A stretch of 64,000 nt of DNA, from contig CM043945.1 in assembly GCA_014529385.2 (NCBI GenBank), positions 92,676,612-92,740,611 of the forward strand. The letters are read 5' to 3'. Positions within the stretch are counted from its first letter, which is position 1; each line of letters begins with the position of its first letter. This document shows positions 10,513-21,170 of the stretch, piece by piece. Below the pieces are notes generated by a model that did no database searches, was not told where the DNA came from, and worked only from the letters and a program-made list of their open reading frames with translations. This stretch comes from Adiantum capillus-veneris (lineage: Eukaryota; Streptophyta; Polypodiopsida; Polypodiales; Pteridaceae). Made by a program: the position numbers and the translations under genes.

Positions 10513-10696
10513 GCTCTGATACCAATATAAGAAACTAGGCAACTAGGCTCTTCTGGATCCTCCTCCCAACCTCCTTTATAGGTGGGCTCCTAGCCCCTTG
10601 CCCTAGACGGATCCCCTGTCCACACTACCTAGCCCGGCCCTTGGCCATAGTCCTTGCCTAGCCTAGTTTTTAGGGTACAGGACCCGTGTCCTGACA
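10513..10696 (-). mobile_element. Primer site and 5' LTR of a truncated LTR element
   Basis: Positions 10513-10524 read GCTCTGATACCA, the reverse complement of the initiator-Met primer site. Beyond them about 171 bp run to ...GTCCTGACA, which on the minus strand starts TGTCAGGACACGGG, a typical LTR start. No second copy of this LTR is found to the left in this window, so the rest of the element is lost or too diverged. Confidence 0.65.
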
Positions 10697-13599
10697 CATT
10701 GGATGTGGCATCCCTCAACCAACGATTTCAACCACTACACCACTTGCGATTCATGATGACTTTATGAAAAGTTAAATTAGTGTGCCTTCATTGGTTTATC
10801 TTGTGTTTTACTAGATGAACAAATGAATTTTTGGCAAAATAAACATTCCTTTTAAGCCAGTTTTGAGATAACTAGCTTAAATAATGGAGTTGAGTGTACC
10901 TTTCATCTTGTATGGTAGCTTGTTCTTGAGGCTTTATAGCATCCCTTGGCAAAGCATGCTCCCAAACCTCGACGACCTCGCGATAGAATTGAAATTTGCA
11001 ATTAGCCAATGTATTAGGCAAGAGAGCTTGGAGATTATTTTCTTTTAAGATGCAAATAGATGCATTATGTGCATGGGATGCTTGTGCTAGAACAAAAAAA
11101 ATTAAGAAAATCGTACGTACGTATGGCATGGAGGTGGCATCGTCCTCACCCAAATTTGATAAGCTATAGGGAACGTGCCCTTCTCCCGTATACTTATTTT
11201 CTCCTTGAGTGTTGGAGGGGCACTTGTGCTTCTCCTCGAGTGTTGGAGAAGCATCTTTTGAGCCCTATTTAGAACTTTCTTGCATGCAATCTTTATCCAC
11301 TAGTATTGTCATGGGTGGTGTGCTACAATGTTGTTAGGTTCTGAAAATAACAAGGCAACACAGATATCTTGTCAAAATTTCCTCTTTCTCTAGCCACAGT
11401 TGACATAACGCTCCCATACGTCTTGTCATTAATGAACGCAACGTTGTCCTCATCATTCATAGTCATGAGCACATCCTTTTCTTTAGATTTCCATGCGCGC
11501 CTCAACTTCACACTATCACTCGACCACCTATAGTGCTCTTTGATTTTCACACTTATATAGGCACCTCTCTTGCCTCATATATCATGTGGTGAATAGCTTC
11601 TAGTTTAACTTACTTTCTTTATAGCTGCGGGATAGTCCTCATGCTGAGAATAAACTTTATCACCATATTCAAACATTATAGCCATTTACTCTTGAATAAC
11701 ACACATAGCCACCATACATCGCAAATGTGATAAGAATTATGTACAAGTTTTATGCAGATTTCAATTAAGTTCAAGTAGAATTAAGGGGAACCAATGATGC
11801 ATGATAGGTTGTGGAGGCGATCACTTGTGATGCTGGAAGGAGCTGGAATTGCATTAACCCCGTTTGAGAAAAACACTCAAGGCTTGCCAAAGTAGAGACT
11901 AATTGTGTGATTTGCCCATGTCTGGTATGACAACTCGACACAAGCCGTTTGACATCTGCAAGGTGATGGATAGGAGAAAGAGCTTAGTGGAGTAAAAGAT
12001 CTCTAGAAAAACGACAGGATTCCCAAAGTCCTGATCCATCATGAAGGATATGATAAGCAAAGAATTTGGACCACAAAATCCTCAACTTCTATACACCACT
12101 CACCTTTGCCTCTATATCAAAGATTTGGAAAAAGGTCAGTGCTAGTTGCAAACCGTTTGTCTATGTGTGGTGTGGGAGGGGGGGTGGAAAATACCAGATG
12201 TAGCAATAGTACCATCAGACTATAGAACTCTAGAGTCATGTCTGTTGTGAGCGAGGGATCTCCACTTTGCTGCGAGATTTGTAATCCCTTGGGCTATCGC
12301 ATGTGCACGAGAAGAAACCATCCAATCCCAATAATTCTGCCATGAAGACTTGAAGCCATGAGGACTCGCTCTAGTGATGATGTGTGGGCTTATTGGGCAT
12401 CTATCTCAATATACCACTTGAGTGCTACGTGCATGCTTCTTGTTCGAGGTGTAGGCATGGGGGACCGACGAACGTAGGTGCACACCGAAAAATTCAATTT
12501 TGATTAGCTCTTTTTAGTTTTCAATATTATGCTATTTCATTTTCTAATATGTAGAGAAGATGGAGCAAGCTATGGAGTTGGTTTGAGGAAGAATACCTTG
12601 ACCTATGTGTGTTGAAGAGCTGATCTAATCAGTAGCTCGCGTGCACGTTCTGATTCCTGAATACACATAGTCAGGGTGGCCCAAATACACATAATTTTGG
12701 GGGCTCGAATACACACAGTCGAGGGCACTGGGCAAGCACCTGCACACGGGCAGATTGTGAGCTTGATTTGAGCAGCAATGAACGGGGGAGGAGAATCCAT
12801 AACCACTGGTAGTCGAATATGATATTACACTACTTCTGAACCAAGCAACAAGAGACCCAAGCCTTGGGCAATCGGACAACCATGCAACCAACCAGCATTC
12901 GGCCACACACCGACTTTGCAAAGGGAAGGCAAACACATAGATCTGTAGAAGGGATTTTAAAAAAAAAGTAAAAATAAATCAACCAATGATTGCTAAGTTG
13001 CTTAACCTATTAAGAGGCATTGCGCACACACAAAGCTATGGTATGCGGATGATGACCCCATCAAGCGACCAAGTGAGGAAACACGTCCGCTAAAAGTGAA
13101 GCCCATCGTTGGCACAATATCAAATCCTTGTGGCAAGCCAAAGTGAAACCCAATGATAGGCGGTTGCATACGACTACATCTCGCGCACGGATTTATGACC
13201 ATTTTCCCAAATTTTCACATGCTTGGGCGAGGAGCCTCTCCTAGAGGAGTTGTGCCCAAGCAATTGTAGCCATAGTGAGTCCCCCTCTTCCTTGACCACA
13301 TCAACGAGCGTTATGCTCTTGTAGCTTACCACATCAACACCATCATGTCGGCATTGCCTGAGCATTGAGACACCTACATGCATGTTCTTGACTCGCAAAC
13401 CTACATGCACACTCCACACACACACACACACACGCTTCTAAGCATTCTTCACTAGAGACGAGCACCATCCAACCACTTTTTGGATCTGCATCTCGACGTG
13501 TGGCGAGCAATTTCGATAGTAGAAGATCTACATCTAGCTAAATCTTTATATTTGCTAGAGGAGCTATCCCTTGGAGATCATGTTTTCAGGGTTGTACAT
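10697..13599. other. No recognisable gene
   Basis: I see no conserved domain on either strand over nearly 3 kb. The short open frames (for example 11323-11550 minus, 12625-12936 minus) have no recognisable motif and uneven composition. A short CA repeat lies near 13415-13432. Confidence 0.5.
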
Positions 13600-13933
13600 C
13601 CTCTTCCACTACAGAGCCCGAGTACCTTACAACTAGTGATGCCAGAAAAGAGGCTTTGTGGTTGGCATGTTTAATGGGAGACTTGGACTTGGGTAAGCAG
13701 ATTCTAGTGGTGTATTGCGATAGTCACAGTGCCATTGCTTTGATAAAGAATCCCGTGTTTCACTCTATGTCGAAACACGTTCAGGTGCGCTATCACTTCA
13801 TTCGAGATGTGTTGACAGATAAGCAAATAAGCTAGTTAAGGTCCATACGTTTGACAACCCCACGGATGCTCTTACAAAGAGCCTAGCTTCGGAGCACCTT
13901 GCACATTACATTGACTTGATAAGTGTTGGGTAA
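13600..13933 (+). pseudogene. Copia RNase H C-terminal fragment
   Basis: The frame from about 13605 gives STTEPEYLTTSDARKEALWL, then VVYCDSHSAIALIKNPVFHS and HVQVRYHFIRDVL, all signatures of the copia RNase H end. A TAG and a one-base frameshift near 13832 follow. The next frame continues with VHTFDNPTDALTKSL and ends at TAA 13931-13933. The rest of pol is missing upstream, so this is a truncated and broken remnant. Confidence 0.85.
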
Positions 13934-13999
13934 AGCTGGCCATACACTTCACACGGATTAACAATTGTTGCATCTTACCACTTAGGCCACATTGGCCTT

Positions 14000-14010
14000 A
14001 AGTGGGAGAT
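14000..14010 (+). other. Polypurine tract and LTR start of the copia remnant
   Basis: AAGTGGGAGAT is followed by TATTGGGATAACG, the normal place for the 3' LTR to start (a TG to TA change at the terminus is likely). The end of this LTR could not be found. Confidence 0.65.
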
Positions 14011-15905
14011 TATTGGGATAACGATCGTGTGGCCGCCCCGACTATAGGACACGATAGCCAACACCCATCTCCATGCAAAAGAGTCGTGCACCAAAACCAC
14101 CTTTGGTTGACAAAGATTGTGGTTATTACCAATGCAAAATTCCTCTTGCAGAGAAGCTTAACATACGCTTGCAATGAAGAGGACCACGATAATTCTTGAA
14201 TAATATAAACGTTACCAAAGGGAACTTAAGGTGCTTTATGAAGGTCTCTTGCACGCGAGTGACCCTTTAGAGTGGCTTTAGGGCACCCCTAAGGAGAAAA
14301 GAAAGTCTAAGTCTAAGTCTAAGGTAGGCGATGACAATGTAGTAGCAACTGCGCAGATCTTGGTGAGCTCATGGTACACGCGAGAATGAAATTGAGGGGT
14401 CGATGTAGAATCAAAATCCCCCTTCCATGCAGAGGCACATTTAGTTGTGCGGTTTCATGCCGGACGAATATCGAGTGTGTTTGTGTATAAGCACCTCCGC
14501 ATGCATGAGACAGCGTGCCATGGAAACTTGGGAACCCGCCATCCAAGGTTTACTTCATGCAAGAAAAGTACCCAAAAGTAGTTTGACTATTGAAATCAGA
14601 GATAACATGTAAAAATGTATGAGCTTATCTTCTAATAAAATCGAGATCATTAAGGTCACCATTAAATCTTGAGTCTTAAGCTTAGAGAGAGGAAATCTCA
14701 AGCTTGCATGCGTCTCATGCAACTAATTCCAAGCTTTCCATGAAAGCTCACCAATTCTCAGACCGAGGATTCATCTCCTCCTTGCCCTATCCCCTTCTTC
14801 CTTCTTCATGGTGAAAGGCAAACACAAGAGGGAGAGAGAACCCGCTCTGATATTAATGCAAGACCACAAGGGTATCAGACATACTAATCTCCAGCCGGAC
14901 GTCCTCTTAAAAAGGCCCTTGGCACTAGGGATGCCTAGATTGCATGCCTGACACGTGGTAGAGCCATGCTTTAGGTTTTTGTCCCTCCTAGCCACCACGA
15001 CGCTTGTCATAACTCTAAGGAAATTAGTAGGGTTAAGGGATAACTCTAAGGAAATTAGTAGGGTTAAGGGATAAAAGTCAAGTTATGTGGTCACACTAGT
15101 TTTTGAAAGCATTTTTTAATTGGCTACGTAATCTTTCTATTTTCTTACATAGGGAATGCACTTTTCTGAAAGGAGTGTCATGATGCCTAACTCTCTAATG
15201 TATGTTTCGCACAGACTGATGTTCACCCTCACTGTCCATTAACAACACTCAACCACACCAACTTATAGTCCTAGTTGCTGGCAATGTTGGTAGAGTATAT
15301 GCTTTTGCATTGAGGCAAAAAGTGCACATCGTACCTCCAAATGGTTGTCTCAGTGCGTATAGCTGGCAGCACTCGAGCGAGGTCATTGGAAAAACATCAG
15401 ATTCTTGTTTTATAACTCCTATAGTAACTATAAATATTGCATAGAAAAGAGAATGTAGAGAAGCGTATTATCTTTTGTCAGTCGACTGTCTAAGCTCCTC
15501 ATCTGGCCAACCTCGTGCATTCACTGCCCACTGTCGGTTAACGAGCACAAGTTCTTCCAACATTGACAAAAATGCAATTGTTGAGGATGGCCACACTTTA
15601 TTGAACCGTGCATGCCAACAATAGCCCGTTTGATTGCTCCTTCCGTGTCGGAGCATATGTCAACACGTACTGCCCCGTGGAAAAACACTCTAATTTGAAG
15701 TGCTCGACTTTTATGAGTGAACTCTCATCGGTTTAGTCTTCCACAAAAGGTGCGTAAGGCTAGGTTCAAACTGCGCATGACAACGAGGGCTTTGCTTATG
15801 TGTTCCAATCAAAGTGGGCACCCTACAAAAAGCGGTTCAAACTACGGCTACTTGAGACTTCACCTCTGATCGCATGGTAGACTGAATCACGTAACAGATT
15901 GATAA
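14011..15905. other. Decayed LTR sequence and small repeats, no gene
   Basis: The left end continues the copia LTR. A perfect 31-bp tandem duplication lies at 15010-15040 and 15041-15071. A weak primer-site-like GCTCTGATATTA occurs near 14850. No coding motif is readable on either strand. Confidence 0.5.
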
Positions 15906-16116
15906 AGGCCTAATTTTTGAAGGCTTCGACGCCCTTTGGAGACACTTTTATCCTTCAGTGAAGGGCAAAAATATTCTTACCCTTCGAAAGAAAGATAGAA
16001 TATTGAAAAATCTTTGAATAGCCCTTCTAATTTTTGCCTAAATACAGCTTAATGAAGGATAGGTAAAACTTTACCCTTCAAATGAATGATTAGGGTTACC
16101 CTTCAAAAATGAGCCT
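15906..16116. mobile_element. MITE-like element, 211 bp
   Basis: The left end AGGCCTAATTTTTGAAGG is matched by the reverse complement of the right end, AGGCTCATTTTTGAAGGG. The inside repeats the CCTTCA/TGAAGG theme several times and could fold back. A clear target duplication was not found. Confidence 0.5.
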
Positions 16117-17186
16117 GTTCTCCTGTCCGTCTAGGCCGCGATGGTTGCACCCGGCTCTTAGGGAATTAACGTCTTGTCCATGCTTATAAAGAAACCACGT
16201 AGGAGTCAGGACAATGAACACGGACAACCCTAAAACCCTGGTCCTTGACTCCCTAACTCACACTCTTGTTTCCTGAGTCTCTTGTCTGAGCCCCGCAGCC
16301 CCGTGCGCTATCTCCCTCTTAGCACGAGCACAACTGGCCCAGCCAGCCAGCCAAAAGGAATCGGGCAGGGGCAACTAATGACGTGGCGTATGCTTTTTTT
16401 GGTCGGCAAGTGGCTGGCTGGCCGTTGTAGCCCACGCCCCACCTCTCCCAGCAAGCGCGAGGCCATTCCTCTCAACCAATCAGCGCGTACTCTTGGCAAC
16501 GGCCTACTTTGCCTCTCCCGGCTACTTTAGTCGCATGCCCAAACTTGCTTCTCCATTGTCATCCCCTACAGCGCTTCATTACTACAGCTTTCATATCGCA
16601 TGCAAGTATCAGCCATTCTTACTTACTATGCTAATTCCATATCGCATGCAACTGGTACACTGCATTATATTGCAATTGCGCCCTATTTGAGGTGAGATAC
16701 CCACTCTTGTATGCCGTTGCCTTCCATCGCCTTCAATAGCAGTCAACACATTGCAATCGTCTTTGGAAGCAATCATCAGCTCTTCGCAAGCCAGGTTAAT
16801 AGTTGCTGGAAATAGCGTTTTCAATTTATGCTTTGCCAGGTTAATAGTAACGAGTTCAATTTATGCTGGACATGGAAAATGGTTTTGAAAATAATAGTAA
16901 CGAGTTCATTTTATGCTGGACATGGAAAATGGTATTAATCTTCAGCTATTTCTCAGAACGCATTCCATTCTAAACCTTTAGATTATTAATAAACTTTATT
17001 CAAACTTGATTCTCTTACTTTTTATTCAAGTTTCTATTGTGATTATAAAGCTTTATTCAAACTTTTATAAAGCTGATTCTCATACTGTTATTCACTCTCA
17101 CACACACACACACAAAATAAGAATTGTATTTTTGAACCTTAACACCTTGTGACTTGGATGGGTGTGTGGATGGCCAGGGTTTTCAA
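16117..17186. other. Upstream region of the Harbinger pair
   Basis: 16130-16560 is GC-rich, with AACCAATCAGCGCG near 16477. A 50-bp tandem duplication starts at 16842 and 16892 (TAATAGTAACGAGTTCA units). A CA repeat lies at about 17100-17113. The left terminal inverted repeat of the Harbinger element is probably here but could not be fixed. Confidence 0.4.
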
Positions 17187-18689
17187 ATGAGCCATTTCAA
17201 TGTCCGCATACCGAAACGTGCCCGAGGGGGAGGTAGGTCGAATAGGGTTGAAGAGAGTGAGTCTCCGGACGAAGATGTAGTATTGGGTACACAATTGGGG
17301 AATGACTCTACTTTCATGAGTATGCTTCAAGACGAAAATTGGCTGCAATCTCCAGTTGATGAGACCTTAGTCGAATCCCAAAACCATCGTGTAAACTTTG
17401 TTGAGTCCCAAAACTTTCCTGTGGCTGGCATGTTTGGTCATCTATCCCAATTGCAAACTACTGCTCCCATTGACCAAACCTTGCCTCTTAGGCCTTCCAT
17501 GCATACACCGATTGGTGGACGTTCGGGGTCTTATGTTCAAGTTATTGGAGTGTCCCCTTCACCTTCTACTAGTGCTTCTATTCGGCCTTCTTCTACCATT
17601 GCTTCCATTAGGCCTTCTATTGTTGGACGTAGTGGACCTCCAATTGCACAGGTTGGTATTGCACCCCATGTTGTAGAGACTCAACCTCCTAGTACAGTTA
17701 GAACCTCCCCAGTAGCTCCAATGTCTACCCAAAGCATAGCTCCTTTGGATACTTCTAGGTCACAAAACAAGGGAAAGAGGCCCCGCCTCATCGATGCAAA
17801 GTGGGCTTATGCTACTACGGCAGCATGCATTAAGCATTACGAAGAGAGGTGGGTGCATGTAAGGAAAGGCAATCTGAGACCAAAAGATTGGGATGAAGTA
17901 ACAAACCAATTGAACAAAGAGGTTGAAATGGAATATAGTTGTGAGCAAGTGAAAAACAAAGTAGACACCTTGCGTAAAAAATACAAAAAAGAGAAGGGAA
18001 AGACAACCACCACAGGAGGGGTGAGGTCCACCTGGGAATATTTTGAGTTGCTAGACACCTTATGGTCAACAACCCCACGTTGTGTAGGCATTCCAGGAGC
18101 TTTCGATAGTTCTGCCTCACAGACCCCCGACGTGCATGAGGTCGATGGTGACAGAGATGGTGAGGAGGGGCAGCATGTGGATCTAGACGAGGATGGGGAG
18201 GCAAGTGCTACCACAGGGGAGAGAAGCAATGGCACAACAATTCAGGATAGTAGCGAGGGTTTGGGTTCGGGGGTAAAATCACAAAAAGTGAAGGAGCCTA
18301 AGCGTGCATCACTAGGGACGTTTGCTCGGGCGCTTGGTGATGGGTGGAAAGGAATGTCGGACACCATGAAAGCCATCGAATTTTCAAGACGCGATCATGA
18401 AGAGAGGATGGCAAAGGAGCTATGCGAGCATGAGGAGAGACTGTTCAAAATAAGACAAGAGGAGGACACAAAACGAATGGACATCTACATGCGGATGCAA
18501 GCGGAAATAGCTAAAGCACTGGGAAATAAATCAAAGGTAAGCCACCTTAACATTCTCTTGAGGGAGGGAGCGAGATTGCACTTGTGTGTTCTTGTACAAT
18601 TGCAAATGTATCAATTTGTGTTTGCATTTTATGTGTAGGATGATCGAGGCAGCAGAATTGTTTTTGTTTCTAGCTTTCAATTGGCATGA
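17187..18689 (+). CDS. Myb/SANT-like (trihelix) protein of a PIF/Harbinger element
   Basis: ATG at 17187 gives MSHFNVRIPKRARGGG. A Ser/Pro-rich region is followed by a DNA-binding domain at about residues 200-290 (KWAYATTAACIKHYEERW, then CEQVKNKVDTLRKKYKKEKG and STWEYFELLDTLW). Next come an acidic linker and a C-terminal charged helix (RRDHEERMAKELCEHEER) suited to protein contact. In PIF/Harbinger elements such proteins bind the ends and bring the nuclease to DNA. A predicted intron at 18537-18638 joins the frame to DDRGSRIVFV and a TGA at 18687-18689 (466 residues). If it is not spliced, the frame stops at 18636-18638. The transposase follows on the same strand. Confidence 0.8.
18537..18638 (+). 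other. Predicted intron between the two Harbinger genes
   Basis: AAAG|GTAAGCC at the left and TTTATGTGTAG|GATG at the right fit GT-AG. The acceptor ends one base before the transposase ATG (18640). When spliced, the first protein's last 50 nucleotides overlap the start of the second in another frame. Confidence 0.6.
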
Positions 18690-19953
18690 CATTATTCCTA
18701 ATGATGAAGACATTTCTCGTCTTGTATGCCTGGGTGCAAGCACCCCAGACACATACTTCTTGTTCATCTCTTTCATGTTATTATGTGTGTCATCTGTGTG
18801 CATGTTGTTGGAAGATGGTTTATTGTCTACTCGGCCATGCATGTGGTGGTGCTACCCAAGACAAGTTGTGTTTTGGCATTCCATTCACTCTGGATTTTGG
18901 AGTGCGTCTCATGTTGAAAACCAAACCACTTTTAGGATGTACTATAGAATGGCATTCGAAGCTTTCCATGAGCTGAAGGACCTCATTTTGCCCCATCTTC
19001 CATGTGGAGAGGTGATAGAGTTTCGTAGGGATCCTATCCAAGCTGACCTTGCACTTGCTTGTGTGCTTTGGCGTTTCGCCCATGGTCACTCCTCTTGTAC
19101 GCTGTCACAATTATTCGGATTAGGGGATTCCACAATCCGAAAGTACACCCAATTGATAGTCGGTATCCTATGTAAACAAGAAATGTTGAATAGATGTCAG
19201 ATTGTAGTTCCTTCAGGAGCACGCCTTGCACAAATCATTAGTGACTTTGAAGCAATCACTGGTCTTCCCAATATGTGTGGTGCCGTTGACGGCACACACA
19301 TCAAGCTGGCCCGGAAACCGGTCCATGAATTCTTTCCAGCACAGTATGTTAGCCGCCATGGATTTCATAGCGTTTTGCTACAAGGCATAGTGGACTCAAA
19401 GAAAATGTTTTGGGATGTTGTTTGCAATGCAGCAGGAGGCTCACACGATTCTACCGTGTTCAAGAGCTCATCAGTCTATAGAAAAATGAAAGCTTGTGAG
19501 GTTCTGAGTAGACCACTCATAGAACTGAATAGGGTGTCCATTAGACCTTACATTGTTGGAGACTCTGCATATAAACCCACTTGTTTTTTACTCAAAGCAT
19601 TCAAGTCAAAAGCACGACAGGACTTGGCTACCAAGAATGCATTCGACAAACAAGTTGCAAAGGGTAGGGTCAAGGTAGAAAATGCATTTGGCATATTGAA
19701 GAACCGATGGCGCATCTTGCGAGATCTCAATGTGAATTTGCCTTTTGCACCAAATGTGGTAATAGCATGTTGTGTATTGCATAATTATGTTCAAGCAAAA
19801 GGAGAACCTGAGCCCGGTGATGCTAATGATCCGCATCCAAATGATGTTGAGCCCTTAAGGTGGCGAACGATAACCCGACAACGGGCCGCTGGACTCAAGA
19901 TGCGTGCAGCATTGTTCAATGATTTTGTTACACGCAATTCCCAACGAGCTTGA
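18640..19953 (+). CDS. PIF/Harbinger DDE transposase (DDE_Tnp_4 type)
   Basis: The 437-residue frame from ATG 18640 is uninterrupted. A helix-turn-helix-like segment (TLSQLFGLGDSTIRKYTQL, about 154-172) precedes the nuclease core. The catalytic triad is D217 (GAVDGTHI), D308 (VGDSAY) and E347 (VENAFGILKNRWRIL), with 91 and 39 residues between them, the normal PIF spacing. CCVLHNY near 377-383 is also typical. This enzyme cuts and joins element ends with the help of the Myb-like partner. All key residues are present, so the gene looks potentially functional. A host-domesticated relative (ALP1/HARBI1-like) is the alternative, but the paired order favours an element. Flanking inverted repeats and a 3-bp target duplication were not located. 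Confidence 0.93.
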   Translation: MIEAAELFLFLAFNWHDIIPNDEDISRLVCLGASTPDTYFLFISFMLLCVSSVCMLLEDGLLSTRPCMWWCYPRQVVFWHSIHSGFWSASHVENQTTFRMYYRMAFEAFHELKDLILPHLPCGEVIEFRRDPIQADLALACVLWRFAHGHSSCTLSQLFGLGDSTIRKYTQLIVGILCKQEMLNRCQIVVPSGARLAQIISDFEAITGLPNMCGAVDGTHIKLARKPVHEFFPAQYVSRHGFHSVLLQGIVDSKKMFWDVVCNAAGGSHDSTVFKSSSVYRKMKACEVLSRPLIELNRVSIRPYIVGDSAYKPTCFLLKAFKSKARQDLATKNAFDKQVAKGRVKVENAFGILKNRWRILRDLNVNLPFAPNVVIACCVLHNYVQAKGEPEPGDANDPHPNDVEPLRWRTITRQRAAGLKMRAALFNDFVTRNSQRA

Positions 19954-20374
19954 GATGCTTGCAGGTACCTAGGGACACATGTGTTCATGCGTGTTGAGTG
20001 TTTATTCAATCGCTTCAATCTGTCTAAATTTGTTTCTTGTGTGTTGCGGGTTTATGCAGGATTGAGGAAAGAAGGATCGCAAACAGGCTGTTCTTTGTTT
20101 TTTTTTTTTTGATAGATTTAGGGTTTGTATGTCTTGAGCATATTTGTGATCTTACATTCTTGTGTTACATGTATATATATATTTTTTATATTTCTTGGTT
20201 TGTGCATGTGGGAGCATTATTCTTGGAAAAACCCAAAACCATTTTATGGAGTGCCGTGTGTGTATGCATTTTAATCATAAAAACAAAAAAAAAAATTTGC
20301 ATTGTGCGCATTGTGTTGTGTGTGTGGATGCGTGTGTGTGTGTGTGTGCACGTACGTGTCCGCATCAGTCTATG
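19954..20374. other. 3' flank of the Harbinger transposase
   Basis: AT-rich sequence with T and A runs and a GT repeat (about 20317-20348). No coding motif is seen. The right end of the element is probably within or just beyond this stretch. Confidence 0.4.
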
Positions 20375-20499
20375 GAGGCTTGGGCAACCCTCATAGACAA
20401 TGTGAGCATGGCCTGTGGAGGGGCCGAGTTCGATCCTCGGATGTCTTTGACGGATTGGATCCCCCCGTAGCACGCTCCTAACCAACTACACAAAAAAAA
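20375..20499 (+). mobile_element. SINE-like tRNA-derived sequence with A tail
   Basis: The segment contains GAGTTCGATCC, one base off the RNA polymerase III B box, with an A-box-like TGGAGGCTTGGG about 55 bases upstream, and ends in a 10-base A run. The layout fits a tRNA-derived SINE. I could not fold it as a complete tRNA or find a target duplication. Confidence 0.5.
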
Positions 20500-20577
20500 A
20501 AGGAGCTCTACATAATCTAAACAACTATTTTGGCTGACCGGCCGGTTGCCTTCGTTGTGCTCAAGCATCACGGCCAT

Positions 20578-21056
20578 CCTCCGGCCGGCAGGTTTGTTGG
20601 TAAAAAAAAGGAGAAATTACCAAAATACCCCTCTAATTTGAGGAAATTCCCAAAATGCCTCCGATATTTTGTCATAAATTCCCAAAATGCCCTTCAAATT
20701 TTCCAAAATTCCCAAAATACCCCTGGTTGTGAGACTAAATTTCTCGAAAAATAAATTTTTCTGTAGGTCTTCACAAGAAGAGTGATTGTCTATGGTACAA
20801 GATACTAAAACTACAATTTGAGTTGGTTACGTAGGCTTTGGAGATGAATTGCTTCATTATTTTTAGACATAATTGCCTTTTTTGCGATGGTAACTGGTGA
20901 CAAATTACATGCTGAGCACTCAAAAACGGATCTCAATTGTCAAAAATGAATGAAGATTAGAAAATCTTGAACATTCCAACCAAAATAGATACAAGGGTAT
21001 TTTGGGAATTTTTGAAATTTGAGGGGTATTTTTGCTCAAGATTGCCGGCCGCCGGC
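20578..21056. repeat. Imperfect inverted repeat with CCGGC ends and AAAATACCCC motifs
   Basis: The left arm starts near CCGGCCGGCAGG and continues with CCAAAATACCCCTC and AATTCCCAAAATGCC. The reverse complement of the right end gives CGGCGGCCGGCAA, AAAATACCCCTCAAATTT and AATTCCCAAAATACCC in the same order. The arms are about 65-130 bp and the span about 480 bp. It ends about 115 bp before the nuclease-like gene, so it may be a MITE in that gene's promoter. Confidence 0.55.
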
Positions 21057-21170
21057 TAGGATTCCATGGGATCTTTTGATGGCTGGAAAGTGGCCGCCTG
21101 GCTAGATGTGCTAGAGCTATCTGTCTCACTGTCTTGCTGCCTCTCTCTCTCTCTCTCCCGCCTGCAGAAA

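Noticed and set aside
14848-14862. Third initiator-Met primer site (GCTCTGATATTA)
   Set aside because: Two mismatches and no clear LTR next to it; may be an old remnant but cannot be supported.
20375-20450. Possible tRNA gene
   Set aside because: The B box is good, but no acceptor stem or anticodon arm can be folded; a SINE fits better.
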